Under the pieces are notes generated by a model, which made no database searches, was not told where the DNA came from, and saw only the letters and a list, made by a program, of their open reading frames with translations. 64,000 nt of DNA from Chryseobacterium sp. ON_d1. GTDB taxonomy: Bacteria > Bacteroidota > Bacteroidia > Flavobacteriales > Weeksellaceae. The position numbers and the translations under genes were made by a program. Below are positions 52,692 through 60,972 of this stretch, in pieces; within the stretch, counting starts at the first letter, position 1, and the number at the start of each line of letters is the position of its first letter. The DNA is taken from NCBI RefSeq assembly GCF_006829085.1, contig NZ_BJTC01000015.1:1-64000 (forward strand). Reading direction: 5' to 3'.

Positions 52692-53723
52692 ATGATCACA
52701 ACCAAATACGTCAATTATAAACAGGTTCTCAATTTATCAGGGTTCCATCTTATTCTTATTTCGATCTGGTGTACCTTAATCGCTGTTCTTTTCTATTTCT
52801 TCAACTGGGAATGGATGACAATTCCCTGGGTACCTGTAGCCCTGATTGGTACTGCTGAAGCATTTCTTGTCGGTTTCAAAAACAACCAGGCCTATGACAG
52901 ACTTTGGGAAGCCAGAAAAATCTGGGGCGGAATTGTGAATTCCAGCCGTTCCTTTGCCTCTATGGTGTATGCTTTCGATACCAAAAATGAAGAAATTGGT
53001 GTTTTTGATCTTGAAGACCGTAAAAGAAAAATTGTTTACCGCCATATTGCATGGTTATATACTTTCCGTGAACAGCTTCTGGTTCCTACGGAATGGGAGC
53101 ATATCAGCACAGAAAACAATAAATTCGGGAATATCAACCTGAGACGAAACAGACTGATTAAAGCTGGCTTTCCCGATTATGGAAGAGCTCCTATTTTCCT
53201 GCATAAGTATCTTTCGGAGGAAGAATATGATCTGAAAAATGATTATAAAAATTTTGCGACCTATCTCATCGCCCAACAGGCAAAAGATATCAATGAACTG
53301 AAAAACATGAATGCCATCACAGATTTCAACCAGACTCAGTTACAAAACAGTTTGAATGAATTTTATAATTTCCAGGGACAGGCAGAAAGAATCAAAAAAT
53401 TTCCTTCTCCAAGACAGTTTGCCAGTACAGCTTTTGTTTTTAATATCCTGTTTATCATGCTTCTTCCACTCGGATTAGTGAACGAGTTTGCAAAATTGGG
53501 TGATTGGGGAATTTGGACCTCCATCCCTTTTTGTATCATCATCGGATGGATTTATATCATTATGGAGCTGGTAGGAGATTATTCTGAGAATCCTTTTGCA
53601 GGACTAATGTTTGACGTCCCTATGCTTTCCATCTGCAGAACGATTGAGATAGACCTTCTTCAGATGGGCGGCGAAACAGAACTTCCCGATCCTATTTCTT
53701 CCAAAAACGGAGTTTTAGTTTAA
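52692..53723 (+). CDS. Bestrophin-family anion channel (UPF0187)
   Basis: About 343 residues from the ATG beginning MITTKYVNYKQVLNLSGFH; the frame reaches back to a TTG at 52644, but that part has no family similarity. Four helices with the bestrophin pattern: LILISIWCTLIAVLFYF, ALIGTAEAFLVGFKNNQAYDRLWEARKIWGGIVNSSRSFA (the highly conserved block), and LLPLGLVNEFAKLGDWGIWTSIPFCIIIGWIYIIMELVGDYSENPF. Bacterial members form pentameric inner-membrane channels. Monocistronic. Confidence 0.9.
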   Translation: MITTKYVNYKQVLNLSGFHLILISIWCTLIAVLFYFFNWEWMTIPWVPVALIGTAEAFLVGFKNNQAYDRLWEARKIWGGIVNSSRSFASMVYAFDTKNEEIGVFDLEDRKRKIVYRHIAWLYTFREQLLVPTEWEHISTENNKFGNINLRRNRLIKAGFPDYGRAPIFLHKYLSEEEYDLKNDYKNFATYLIAQQAKDINELKNMNAITDFNQTQLQNSLNEFYNFQGQAERIKKFPSPRQFASTAFVFNILFIMLLPLGLVNEFAKLGDWGIWTSIPFCIIIGWIYIIMELVGDYSENPFAGLMFDVPMLSICRTIEIDLLQMGGETELPDPISSKNGVLV

Positions 53724-53835
53724 TTTTTCCTTTCTTTCTTGAAAAAATTACAGAATCGAAAATCGACAAAAAAACGTTAAAATATATTTCAAATTTCATT
53801 GTTATTTCATAATTTAGGGAATTGAAAACATCAGC

Positions 53836-53883
53836 TAAAATCTGTCCAAAATTGAGCTTATGTTCGGTTTCAGACAGATTTTA
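53836..53883 (+). terminator. Hairpin with U-rich tail between bestrophin and serine hydrolase genes
   Basis: TAAAATCTGTC (53836-53846) pairs with GACAGATTTTA (53873-53883), 26-base loop, then CTTTTCCTTTTT. It may end the bestrophin transcript or attenuate the next gene. Confidence 0.5.
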
Positions 53884-53933
53884 ACTTTTCCTTTTTCATC
53901 CACTAACAATGTATTCCTTCTTTTTTGTAAATA

Positions 53934-55019
53934 ATGAGATCCAAGCACGTACTGCAGATTTTGACAACGCTGTGTCTTACCCTGTTCTGTTGTGACATGA
54001 AGTCACAGGCAGCCTTCAATAAAGAATTACCAAAAGAATTCACAGACCAATTCACCAAAGAAATCAACGACAGCATTCCTTCTCTTGGATCTTTCATTGT
54101 TTCCCAAAATGATAAGGTTGTTTATGAGAAGTATTTTCATACAGCCCATAAAGAAACCATTTTCAGTATAAAATCTGTTACCAAAAGTATTGTCTCCATT
54201 CTTGCGGGAATTGCAAAAGACAAAAACCTGCTTCCCAACCTCAACACTCCGGTATTAAAAATCCTTCCTGAATACAATATTTCAAGAAGTAATTTTAAAA
54301 ATATTTCCAATATTGAAGGAAAAGTACTTCACGATTCAATAAGAAATACATTAACATTAAAAAATCTCATGACGATGCAGGGAGGCTTTGACTGGGTTGA
54401 AAACTCAAAAATCTCAACAGCGATGTCTTTTTCCGGTGATCCTGTAAAGTTTGTGCTGGATCTTCCTTTTGAAGAATATCCCGGAACTGTATTCAATTAT
54501 AATAGTGGCGAAACCCATCTTTTTGGAGTTGCTCTGGCAAAAATTGTAAAAACCAACCTGAAACAATTCGCTGCAGAAAATCTTTTCAGGCCACTAAAGA
54601 TCAATATTCCCCGATGGGATACCGATTCCATGAACAGGAATATCGGAGGTTCGGAAATGTTTATGAAACCGGAAGATATGATGAAGTTTGGCCTGATGAT
54701 TCTGAACAACGGAAAACTTGGTGGCAGACAGGTTGTTTCCCAGAAATGGATTCAGGAATCTACAGCTGAACAGGTAAAATTGGATTCATGGGATGTCATG
54801 CCGGATGCCAATGGATACGGTTATTACTGGTGGCGAAGAAAAACCAACGGACATCAGGCTTTCGTGGCAACAGGTTATGGCGGACAGCTCATCTGCATCA
54901 TTCCCGATTTAAAAATGGTTATTGTGACCACCTGCTTTTTGAACGATCAAAACAAAGGAAGAACTGATATTAAAAGACTTCATTACTTCATTGATAAAAT
55001 AACGAAAGCTGATTTATAA
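53934..55019 (+). CDS. Secreted serine hydrolase, beta-lactamase class C / penicillin-binding fold
   Basis: A 361-residue protein. The N-terminal hydrophobic segment (VLQILTTLCLTLFCC) acts as a signal, with a possible lipid-anchor Cys. Active-site motifs of the family: SxxK as SVTK (Ser81, Lys84), YxN-like YNS in VFNYNSGETHLFGVALAKI (near 187), and GYGGQL near the C-terminus in place of the HxG/KTG box. These enzymes hydrolyse esters, D-amino-acid peptides or beta-lactams; the substrate cannot be read from the sequence. It is convergent with the Lrp gene, 29 bp apart with no hairpin. Confidence 0.88.
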   Translation: MRSKHVLQILTTLCLTLFCCDMKSQAAFNKELPKEFTDQFTKEINDSIPSLGSFIVSQNDKVVYEKYFHTAHKETIFSIKSVTKSIVSILAGIAKDKNLLPNLNTPVLKILPEYNISRSNFKNISNIEGKVLHDSIRNTLTLKNLMTMQGGFDWVENSKISTAMSFSGDPVKFVLDLPFEEYPGTVFNYNSGETHLFGVALAKIVKTNLKQFAAENLFRPLKINIPRWDTDSMNRNIGGSEMFMKPEDMMKFGLMILNNGKLGGRQVVSQKWIQESTAEQVKLDSWDVMPDANGYGYYWWRRKTNGHQAFVATGYGGQLICIIPDLKMVIVTTCFLNDQNKGRTDIKRLHYFIDKITKADL

Positions 55020-55048
55020 AACTATTGCAGATAATACAGGTAACTAAT

Positions 55049-55507
55049 CTATAATACGATTGCCGTAGTATTTTTAACCTCGGAAATCATAAATGAACTG
55101 TGTGTACTTGCGATATGTTGAAGCGTTGTAAGTTTCGTCAGCATAAAGCTGCGGTAGTCTTCAATATCTTTCACTCCTATTTTAAGAATATAATCGTAAT
55201 CTCCGCTTACGTGAAAGCATTCTGTAACTTCCTGAAGGTCCATTACCTCTTTTTCGAACTGTAATACAAATTCTTTTTTATGCTGACTTAATTTTACATG
55301 GCACAGCACAATAAAATTTTTCTTAACTTTACTTTTGTCCAGCAAGGCCACATATTTTGAAATAACGCCTGCATTTTCAAGCTTTTTTACACGCTCATAA
55401 ATTGCTGTAACAGACAATCCAAGCTTACCGGACAGTTCTTTGGTAGTTTGTTTACAGTCTTCCTGCAGAAAAAACAGGAGTTTCTTGTCAGTTTCGTCAA
55501 GTTCCAT
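55049..55507 (-). CDS. Lrp/AsnC-family transcriptional regulator
   Basis: A 152-residue DNA-binding protein. N-terminal winged helix-turn-helix (residues 1-55: LLFFLQEDCKQTTKELSGKLGLSVTAIYERVKKLENAGVI), C-terminal RAM ligand-binding domain (LQEVTECFHVSGDYDYILKIGVKDIEDYRSFM). Such proteins sense amino acids. It is divergent from the Cys/Met-metabolism PLP enzyme, 157 bp away, the layout of the Pseudomonas putida mdeR-mdeA pair, so it probably controls that gene in response to an amino acid (inference). Confidence 0.93.
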   Translation of the reverse strand: MELDETDKKLLFFLQEDCKQTTKELSGKLGLSVTAIYERVKKLENAGVISKYVALLDKSKVKKNFIVLCHVKLSQHKKEFVLQFEKEVMDLQEVTECFHVSGDYDYILKIGVKDIEDYRSFMLTKLTTLQHIASTHSSFMISEVKNTTAIVL

Positions 55508-55538
55508 AGATGTTTTTTTGGTAAAAATTTAATAATTC

Positions 55539-55571
55539 CGAAGATACTAAATATTTTTTCTAAATAAACAA
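55539..55571 (-). promoter_or_regulatory. Promoter of the Lrp gene
   Basis: TATCTTCG (55539-55546), one mismatch to TAnnTTTG, with TTG (55569-55571) 22 bases upstream on the minus strand. Confidence 0.45.
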
Positions 55572-55664
55572 TATTTTACAGTTTTATATTCTACAAATTC
55601 AAATTTATATTGTAATAATTAAGAAATTAATGCAAATTGGAACCATAAAATAAAAACAGTATTT

Positions 55665-56894
55665 ATGGAAAACTTTAACGCAGCTAATGAAATACAGGAT
55701 CTTCAGTATTTTGGAGAATTCGGAGGAGTCAATCCTTCTATTTCTGACAGCTCTACCTATACATTCCTTTCTGCAAAGACCATGTTTGATACTTTCGAGG
55801 GGAATGCTGAAGGATGCTATCTGTATTCCAGACATTCATCACCAATGAACCTTTACCTGGCTCAGGCTCTTGCCAAGATGGAAAACACAGAATCTGCCAA
55901 CGTTACCGCATCCGGAATGGGAGCTATTACTTCAGTGCTGATGCAGGTATGTAAAAGTGGAGACCATATTATTTCAAGCAGAACCATCTACGGAGGTACT
56001 TATGCCTTTCTTAAAAACTTCTTTCCCCAGTTCAATGTTTCAACGACTTTTGTTGATATCAATAATTTTGAATCTATAGAAAAAGCAATTACGCCCAATA
56101 CGAAAGTTATCTATTGTGAAAGTGTGAGCAATCCGCTTCTTGAAGTGGCAGATCTTAGGAAACTTTCGGAAATCTGTAAAAAATATAATCTGAAACTGAT
56201 TGTAGACAATACCTTCTCTCCCCTTTCCATCTCTCCGACTTTATTCGGAGCTGATATTGTGATTCACAGTTTAACGAAGTTTATCAACGGAAGCAGTGAT
56301 ACGGTAGGTGGTGTATACTGTGCCAGTCAGGCATTTATTGATGATACAAAAAATGTGAATTCCGGAGCATGTATGCTTCTTGGGCCAACTATGGACAGCT
56401 TAAGATCCTCAAGCATCTTAAAAAACCTGAGAACATTACACATCAGAATCAAACAGCATAGCCACAATGCTATGTATCTTGCTGAAAGATTCGAAAAAGA
56501 CGGTTTAAAGATATCTTATCCAGGACTGCCATCCCATAAAAACCATGAATTAATGAAAAGCATGATTCATGAAGAATACGGATACGGAGGTTTATTGACT
56601 CTGGATGCCGGAACTACAGAAAAAGCCAATGAACTGATGGAACTGATGCAGACAGAAAATCTGGGTTATCTTGCCGTAAGCTTAGGGTTCTATAAAACCT
56701 TATTCTCATGCTCAGGAAAATCTACCTCATCTGAAATACCTGAAGAAGAAAGAGCTTCCATAGGTATTTCTGATGGATTGATCAGGTTCTCAATCGGTCT
56801 CGACCACGATATCAAAAGAACTTACCAAAAGATGAAGGAGTGTATGCTGAAAGTAGGAGTTCTCAATCACCATGAAAACATTTCCATATCCTAA
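55665..56894 (+). CDS. Cys/Met-metabolism PLP-dependent enzyme (methionine gamma-lyase type)
   Basis: A 409-residue trans-sulfuration-family enzyme. PLP lysine in IHSLTKFINGSSD (Lys205), LYSRHSSPMN phosphate-binding region (53-62), TASGMGAITS (81-90), VDNTFSPL (180-187). The family includes methionine and cystathionine gamma-lyases. The residue that is Cys116 in P. putida methionine gamma-lyase (YGCTFAF) is Gly111 here (YGGTYAF), so the exact substrate is open. It lies next to a divergent Lrp regulator, supporting amino-acid catabolism. Confidence 0.88.
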   Translation: MENFNAANEIQDLQYFGEFGGVNPSISDSSTYTFLSAKTMFDTFEGNAEGCYLYSRHSSPMNLYLAQALAKMENTESANVTASGMGAITSVLMQVCKSGDHIISSRTIYGGTYAFLKNFFPQFNVSTTFVDINNFESIEKAITPNTKVIYCESVSNPLLEVADLRKLSEICKKYNLKLIVDNTFSPLSISPTLFGADIVIHSLTKFINGSSDTVGGVYCASQAFIDDTKNVNSGACMLLGPTMDSLRSSSILKNLRTLHIRIKQHSHNAMYLAERFEKDGLKISYPGLPSHKNHELMKSMIHEEYGYGGLLTLDAGTTEKANELMELMQTENLGYLAVSLGFYKTLFSCSGKSTSSEIPEEERASIGISDGLIRFSIGLDHDIKRTYQKMKECMLKVGVLNHHENISIS

Positions 56895-56903
56895 ATTTAT
56901 TGT

Positions 56904-56935
56904 AAAAAGGCTGTTTCAATTGAAACAGCCTTTTT
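56904..56935 (+). terminator. Terminator of the PLP enzyme gene
   Basis: A perfect 32-bp palindrome: AAAAAGGCTGTTTCAA (56904-56919) and its reverse complement (56920-56935), then more T. Confidence 0.88.
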
Positions 56936-56992
56936 TCTTATTTATCAATCCACCTGTTAGATTTGGAATAACAAACGTTAAGTATAATCTCT

Positions 56993-57063
56993 TATAGGTT
57001 TTGGCTAAAGCCGTTGGAAGATTTTATTTATTTGATAAATGGGCTAAAGCCCATTCCTATTGA
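56993..57063. repeat. Two-hairpin interspersed repeat, copy 2
   Basis: Begins TATAGGTTTTGGCTAAAGCC and ends ATGGGCTAAAGCCCATTCC then TATTGA. Same two hairpins and order as copy 1 at 32529-32597, with a compensated base pair change (CGGGC..GCCCG to TGGGC..GCCCA) in the second stem. Confidence 0.7.
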
Positions 57064-57084
57064 TATTTTTTGCAGACAATTATG

Positions 57085-58089
57085 TTATTTCTTATAATAA
57101 TGATGCGGAAAAGCATCCTCAGGCTTCATTCTGAAAACATTCAGCAGTATCCAGGATTTCAGGAATCCATATCCATAAGAAAACATCTGAATATAAGTGG
57201 AAATGACCGCCATGCCGGCTATACTTATATTTTTAGTCAATATTAAAGCGTGAAACAACACCAAGAAAGTATACAAACCGTAGAAAGCCAGAATAATCCC
57301 TCTATGCATAATAAAATACTCCAGAAAACCCATCACATATCCTAACAAAAATAAAGTAGGAAACGCAAAGGAAATTTTCACATAGTTCGGGTGTCTCTGA
57401 TTAAGAATTGGCCTTGCACAGCCAAACTGGTAAACCTGTTTGGAGAATTTTCCAAAATCAACCCTACGCTTATGATATACAGCAATATCATCAAAAAAAG
57501 CAGTGGTAAAGCCATTTTCCCAAAGTGTCATCGAAAGATCCGGGTCCTCACCTATTCTCATTTCGGAAAATCCGCCCACCTTTTCAAAAACCGCTTTTTT
57601 CACTCCCATATTAAAGCTTCGGGGCTGAAATTTTGAAACCGCTTTCTTGCTGCCTCTGATTCCTCCTGTTGTAAATACTGAAGTCATAGAATAGGAGATA
57701 GCTTTCTGCATCAGATTAAATCCTTTATGTGCTTTATCTGCCCCTCCAAACGCATCACATGGAATAGTCAGGATATCATTTTTAATATGTTCAATATAAT
57801 CTTTTTCAACAATGACATCACTGTCAACAAATACCAGCCATTCGTTGGCTGCTCTTGCTGCGCCATAGTTTCTCGTAAGTCCCGGTCCTGAATTATTTTT
57901 TCTGAAATATTTAATATCTAACCCTTGTTCAAAATTTTTAATGGTAGGTTTCAGATCGATCAGAGAACCATCATCTATAATAATAATCTCAAACTCCTTA
58001 TCCGTCTGCAGGGTAAGCGAAGTCAACAGCTCAAAAAGTTCATCTTTTCGGTTATAAATGGCAACAACAATGGAAATAGTAGGCTTCAA
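57085..58089 (-). CDS. Glycosyltransferase family 2, membrane-associated
   Basis: A 334-residue enzyme. GT2/GT-A fold: ISIVVAIYNRKDELFELLTSL (5-25), IIIDDGSLID (37-46), DXD motif FVDSDV (87-92), GEDPDLSMTLWENG acceptor-site region. The C-terminal third holds three helices. It probably adds a sugar to a lipid-linked or surface glycan; substrate unknown. The start is TTG at 58089 (codons before it run into an in-frame TGA), 13 bases after a good promoter. Confidence 0.88.
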   Translation of the reverse strand: MKPTISIVVAIYNRKDELFELLTSLTLQTDKEFEIIIIDDGSLIDLKPTIKNFEQGLDIKYFRKNNSGPGLTRNYGAARAANEWLVFVDSDVIVEKDYIEHIKNDILTIPCDAFGGADKAHKGFNLMQKAISYSMTSVFTTGGIRGSKKAVSKFQPRSFNMGVKKAVFEKVGGFSEMRIGEDPDLSMTLWENGFTTAFFDDIAVYHKRRVDFGKFSKQVYQFGCARPILNQRHPNYVKISFAFPTLFLLGYVMGFLEYFIMHRGIILAFYGLYTFLVLFHALILTKNISIAGMAVISTYIQMFSYGYGFLKSWILLNVFRMKPEDAFPHHYYKK

Positions 58090-58102
58090 ATTGAAAATTT
58101 TT

Positions 58103-58133
58103 CAAAATTACTTATTCGCAGGACAACCTACAA
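58103..58133 (-). promoter_or_regulatory. Promoter of the glycosyltransferase gene
   Basis: TAATTTTG (58103-58110) with TTG (58131-58133) 20 bases upstream on the minus strand; full consensus match. Confidence 0.6.
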
Positions 58134-58243
58134 ACAGTTTAACAGCTTATTCAGAGAAATTAACGAAGTTACATTCTATCCTTCTCACTGTATGCATTTT
58201 ACCAGTGAAATTCTGAGCAAGGTTATTTGACATTTTAAACAAA

Positions 58244-58387
58244 ATGAACAGCCGGAGTCATCTTGCTATGATCATCAATTATTCTAAGGACAGACTTCTG
58301 CATAAGGCTGTAGTAATGTATCTTACCAAAGAACGGCTGAAAGATTTTTACTATTCTGCTGATGTACAGAGAAAAACCGGACATTAG
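58244..58387 (+). CDS. Possible small protein or gene remnant (47 residues)
   Basis: A short frame, MNSRSHLAMIINYSKDRLLH then KAVVMYLTKERLKDFYYSAD and a short end, inside a 410-bp gap between two minus-strand genes. No promoter, family match or neighbour relation supports it. The rest of the gap (58134-58243, 58388-58457) holds nothing I can recognise. It may be a decayed gene fragment. Confidence 0.25.
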   Translation: MNSRSHLAMIINYSKDRLLHKAVVMYLTKERLKDFYYSADVQRKTGH

Positions 58388-58457
58388 GAATACAACATTC
58401 ACACACTTTTAAAAAACAATATGGGTTTTGCGCTTTCACTGGTACGATAAAACAAAA

Positions 58458-58484
58458 TAGGCTGTGCCTCATGAGTACAGCCTA
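58458..58484 (-). terminator. Terminator of the RNA methyltransferase operon
   Basis: TAGGCTGT (58458-58465) pairs with ACAGCCTA (58477-58484); the minus strand continues TTTTGTTTTA. Confidence 0.75.
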
Positions 58485-58499
58485 ATTTATATTTAATTT

Positions 58500-58925
58500 C
58501 TAGACGAACAAACCTGACTTAAAATAAATATACATGACCGCAGATATAAAAAATGCAATAACGGAACAGCTGAAAAGAAGCAGCTTGAACAGTGTTTTAA
58601 AATAATAAAGCTCCATCACATACAGAACAAAAAATATTAAAAACGAAATTCCGGTTCCTATTAAAGACGTTACAACTAAAGTTTGTACATAATTGTATGA
58701 TGGTAAAGGATCTTTAAAAACAATAAAAAAACAAAATGCTGACAATGCCAGCGCCACTGCACTTACCTTCTCGGTGAAATATCTGGATTTTTTTGACTCT
58801 TTCTTTTGAAGTCTTTCATCATAATTTAAACTCTCTCTGTCAGAAGAACTTGAACCAGAGCCGGAACTGAATAATTCCAGCACATCTACAACTACATCCA
58901 ATACATCTAAAAAATTCCAGGACAT
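58500..58925 (-). CDS. Small membrane protein of unknown function
   Basis: A 141-residue protein with an acidic/hydrophobic start (MSWNFLDVLDVVVDVLELFS), a serine-rich linker (SSGSGSSSSDRES), then three helices (VSAVALALSAFCFFIVF; TLVVTSLIGTGISFLIFFVLYVMEL; LFKLLLFSCSVIAFFISAVMYIYF). It is 14 bp downstream of the RNA methyltransferase gene, so co-transcribed. I do not recognise the family. Confidence 0.6.
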   Translation of the reverse strand: MSWNFLDVLDVVVDVLELFSSGSGSSSSDRESLNYDERLQKKESKKSRYFTEKVSAVALALSAFCFFIVFKDPLPSYNYVQTLVVTSLIGTGISFLIFFVLYVMELYYFKTLFKLLLFSCSVIAFFISAVMYIYFKSGLFV

Positions 58926-58939
58926 TTTAATCTCAGAGT

Positions 58940-60109
58940 TTATGACTTATTATCTTCTAATTTATGTATTTTTTTCGTCCCTTCGTACATTTCGTATTGT
59001 AAAAATCTCGTTTCCAGCTTTCCGTTGAAAAGTTTGATCTTTCTCGAAGGACGTAAACCGATTTTCTTCACCGCTTCAAGATCTGAAGAGATAAGCCATG
59101 CCAATGTATTCGGATAATTTGTTTTAAAGGTGTCTCCTATTTTTTTATAAAAATCATCGTCATTGATGGAAATTCTTTCATCATATGGTGGATTGAATAC
59201 CATTAGTAATGGAAAAAGCTCTTTTTTGGAATCAAAGAAATTCTGCTTTTTAATTTCAATAACATCTTCCATTTCCGCAGCTTCCACATTCATTCTTGCG
59301 GCATTCAGCATTCTGGCATCAATATCATACCCAACAATTTTCCCGTCAAACTGTCTGATTCTGTTAATTCTGAATTCTTTAATTTTTGCAAACAAGTCTG
59401 CATCATAGTTATTCCAGTTCTGGAACCCGAATCTCTTTCTGAAAATCTGAGCTGGAAGGTCCATCGCAATCATTGCTGCTTCAATCAACAATGTTCCTGA
59501 ACCGCACATCGGATCAAGGAAATTACCTTTTCCGTCCCAGCCTGCCAGCTGAAGCATTCCGCTTGCCAAAACCTCATTGATAGGCGCTTCTCCCTGCTCT
59601 CTTCTGTACCCTCTTTTAAACAGGGGATCACCTGAAGAGTCCATAGAAATCATCACCAGTTCCCGGTCAATATGAAGATGGAATTTGATATCCGGATTTC
59701 TCGTTTCTACATTAGGACGCCTTTTGAATTTTTCCTGGAAATAATCCACGATCGCATCCTTCATTTTTAAGGTCACAAACTGAGAATGTTTGAAGGTTTC
59801 AGAATTTACCGTTGCATCGATAGAGAACGACTGATCAACATCCATGAAATTTTCCCAGTCGAATTTAAATAATCTGTCATAAAACTGATGCTGGTTGAAG
59901 GCTTTAAACTCATGGATGGGCACCAGAATCTTCAATGCTGTTCTTGCAGAGTAATTGATTTTATAAAGAAAACCAAGATCTCCTTCGCAATTTACTGCTC
60001 TGTTTTTGATTTCAACATTTCTTCCCCCTAATTTTTTGATTTCTTCTGCCAGAATCTGTTCCAGTCCGAAGAAAGTTTTTATCTGTATTTTTATATTTTC
60101 TGTATCCAT
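58940..60109 (-). CDS. THUMP-domain class I SAM-dependent RNA methyltransferase
   Basis: A 389-residue enzyme. THUMP RNA-binding domain at about 45-160, then a RlmL/YpsC-like methyltransferase domain: RGYRREQGEAPINEVLASGML, SAM-binding DPMCGSGTLLIEAAMIA (about 198-214), catalytic NPPYDER (about 306-312). It methylates guanine N2 or adenine in rRNA; the single-domain length fits the N-terminal half of RlmL (23S rRNA m2G2445 type), but the exact site is inference. Divergent from the next gene. Confidence 0.9.
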   Translation of the reverse strand: MDTENIKIQIKTFFGLEQILAEEIKKLGGRNVEIKNRAVNCEGDLGFLYKINYSARTALKILVPIHEFKAFNQHQFYDRLFKFDWENFMDVDQSFSIDATVNSETFKHSQFVTLKMKDAIVDYFQEKFKRRPNVETRNPDIKFHLHIDRELVMISMDSSGDPLFKRGYRREQGEAPINEVLASGMLQLAGWDGKGNFLDPMCGSGTLLIEAAMIAMDLPAQIFRKRFGFQNWNNYDADLFAKIKEFRINRIRQFDGKIVGYDIDARMLNAARMNVEAAEMEDVIEIKKQNFFDSKKELFPLLMVFNPPYDERISINDDDFYKKIGDTFKTNYPNTLAWLISSDLEAVKKIGLRPSRKIKLFNGKLETRFLQYEMYEGTKKIHKLEDNKS

Positions 60110-60141
60110 ACGTATGAATTAAAAGATTTAAAGCTTTAAAA

Positions 60142-60196
60142 ATTAAAAGATTAGCCATCCAACTTCTTGTCCAATTGAATTTTTCAATCTTTTAAT
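60142..60196. repeat. AT-rich inverted repeat with a 33-base loop
   Basis: Arms ATTAAAAGATT (60142-60152) and AATCTTTTAAT (60186-60196) pair perfectly, beside low-complexity ATTAAAAGATTTAAAG. Similar layout to 8918-8970; both lie just upstream of a minus-strand start. Confidence 0.5.
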
Positions 60197-60209
60197 GTTG
60201 TAAAATACT

Positions 60210-60242
60210 TTGCTTTTAACCGCACAAATTTAGTTATTTTTG
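60210..60242 (+). promoter_or_regulatory. Promoter of the 60247 methyltransferase
   Basis: TTG (60210-60212), 22 bases, TATTTTTG (60235-60242). The ATG at 60247 is 4 bases past the element, predicting a leaderless transcript. Confidence 0.5.
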
Positions 60243-60246
60243 CATT

Positions 60247-60972
60247 ATGGAATGGTTTGAATCTTGGTTTGATACCCCTTATTATCATTTGCTTTATAGC
60301 AACAGAGACTATACTGAAGCTGAAAACTTCATCACAAAGCTTACTGCGGACCTTCAGCTTCCGCCTCAGTCGAAAATCATAGATCTTGCCTGTGGTAAGG
60401 GAAGACACTCTGTTTTCCTTAATAAATTAGGGTATGACGTTCTGGGTCTTGACCTTTCAAGACAAAGTATTGAATCTGACAAACAGTATGAAAATCAAAC
60501 TTTGATTTTTGAAGTTCATGATATGAGAAACCCTATTGATGCAGATCCGATGGATGCAGTATTCAATTTATTTACAAGTTTCGGGTATTTTGATAATGAA
60601 AGCGATGATAAAAAAGTGTTTCAATCCGTTTACAATGTATTGAAACCCGGAGGATATTTTGTACTGGATTATTTGAATGAAGAGTTTGTAAGAAGTACCT
60701 TAGTCCCTGAAACTACGATTACCCGTGGTGATATCGAATTCAGGATCCTGAAAAAGATCGAAGGCAGACATATCATCAAAGATATCCGTTTTGAAGCAGA
60801 TGGCAAGCCTTTTCATTTCTTTGAAAAAGTAAAACTTCACACCTTGGAAGCCATCCATGCCTATGCATCTGAATGCGGCTTTGAAAGAATAAAAATCTGG
60901 GGGGATTATCAGCTGAATGAATTTAAAAAAGAAAATTCCCCGCGTTGCATCAATTTATTTAAGAAAAAATAA
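60247..60972 (+). CDS. Class I SAM-dependent methyltransferase
   Basis: A 241-residue enzyme. SAM-binding motif IIDLACGKGRHSVFLNKLG (44-62), acidic motif II VLGLDLSRQSI (65-75), FNLFTSFGYF and LKPGGYFVLDYL downstream. Substrate not readable; resembles small-molecule or tRNA-modifying methyltransferases. Its stop overlaps the next gene's start by one base (TAATG), so the two are translationally coupled. Confidence 0.85.
   Translation: MEWFESWFDTPYYHLLYSNRDYTEAENFITKLTADLQLPPQSKIIDLACGKGRHSVFLNKLGYDVLGLDLSRQSIESDKQYENQTLIFEVHDMRNPIDADPMDAVFNLFTSFGYFDNESDDKKVFQSVYNVLKPGGYFVLDYLNEEFVRSTLVPETTITRGDIEFRILKKIEGRHIIKDIRFEADGKPFHFFEKVKLHTLEAIHAYASECGFERIKIWGDYQLNEFKKENSPRCINLFKKK

Noticed and set aside
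55020..55048. Terminator between the serine hydrolase and Lrp genes
   Set aside because: No hairpin could be found in the 29-bp convergent gap.
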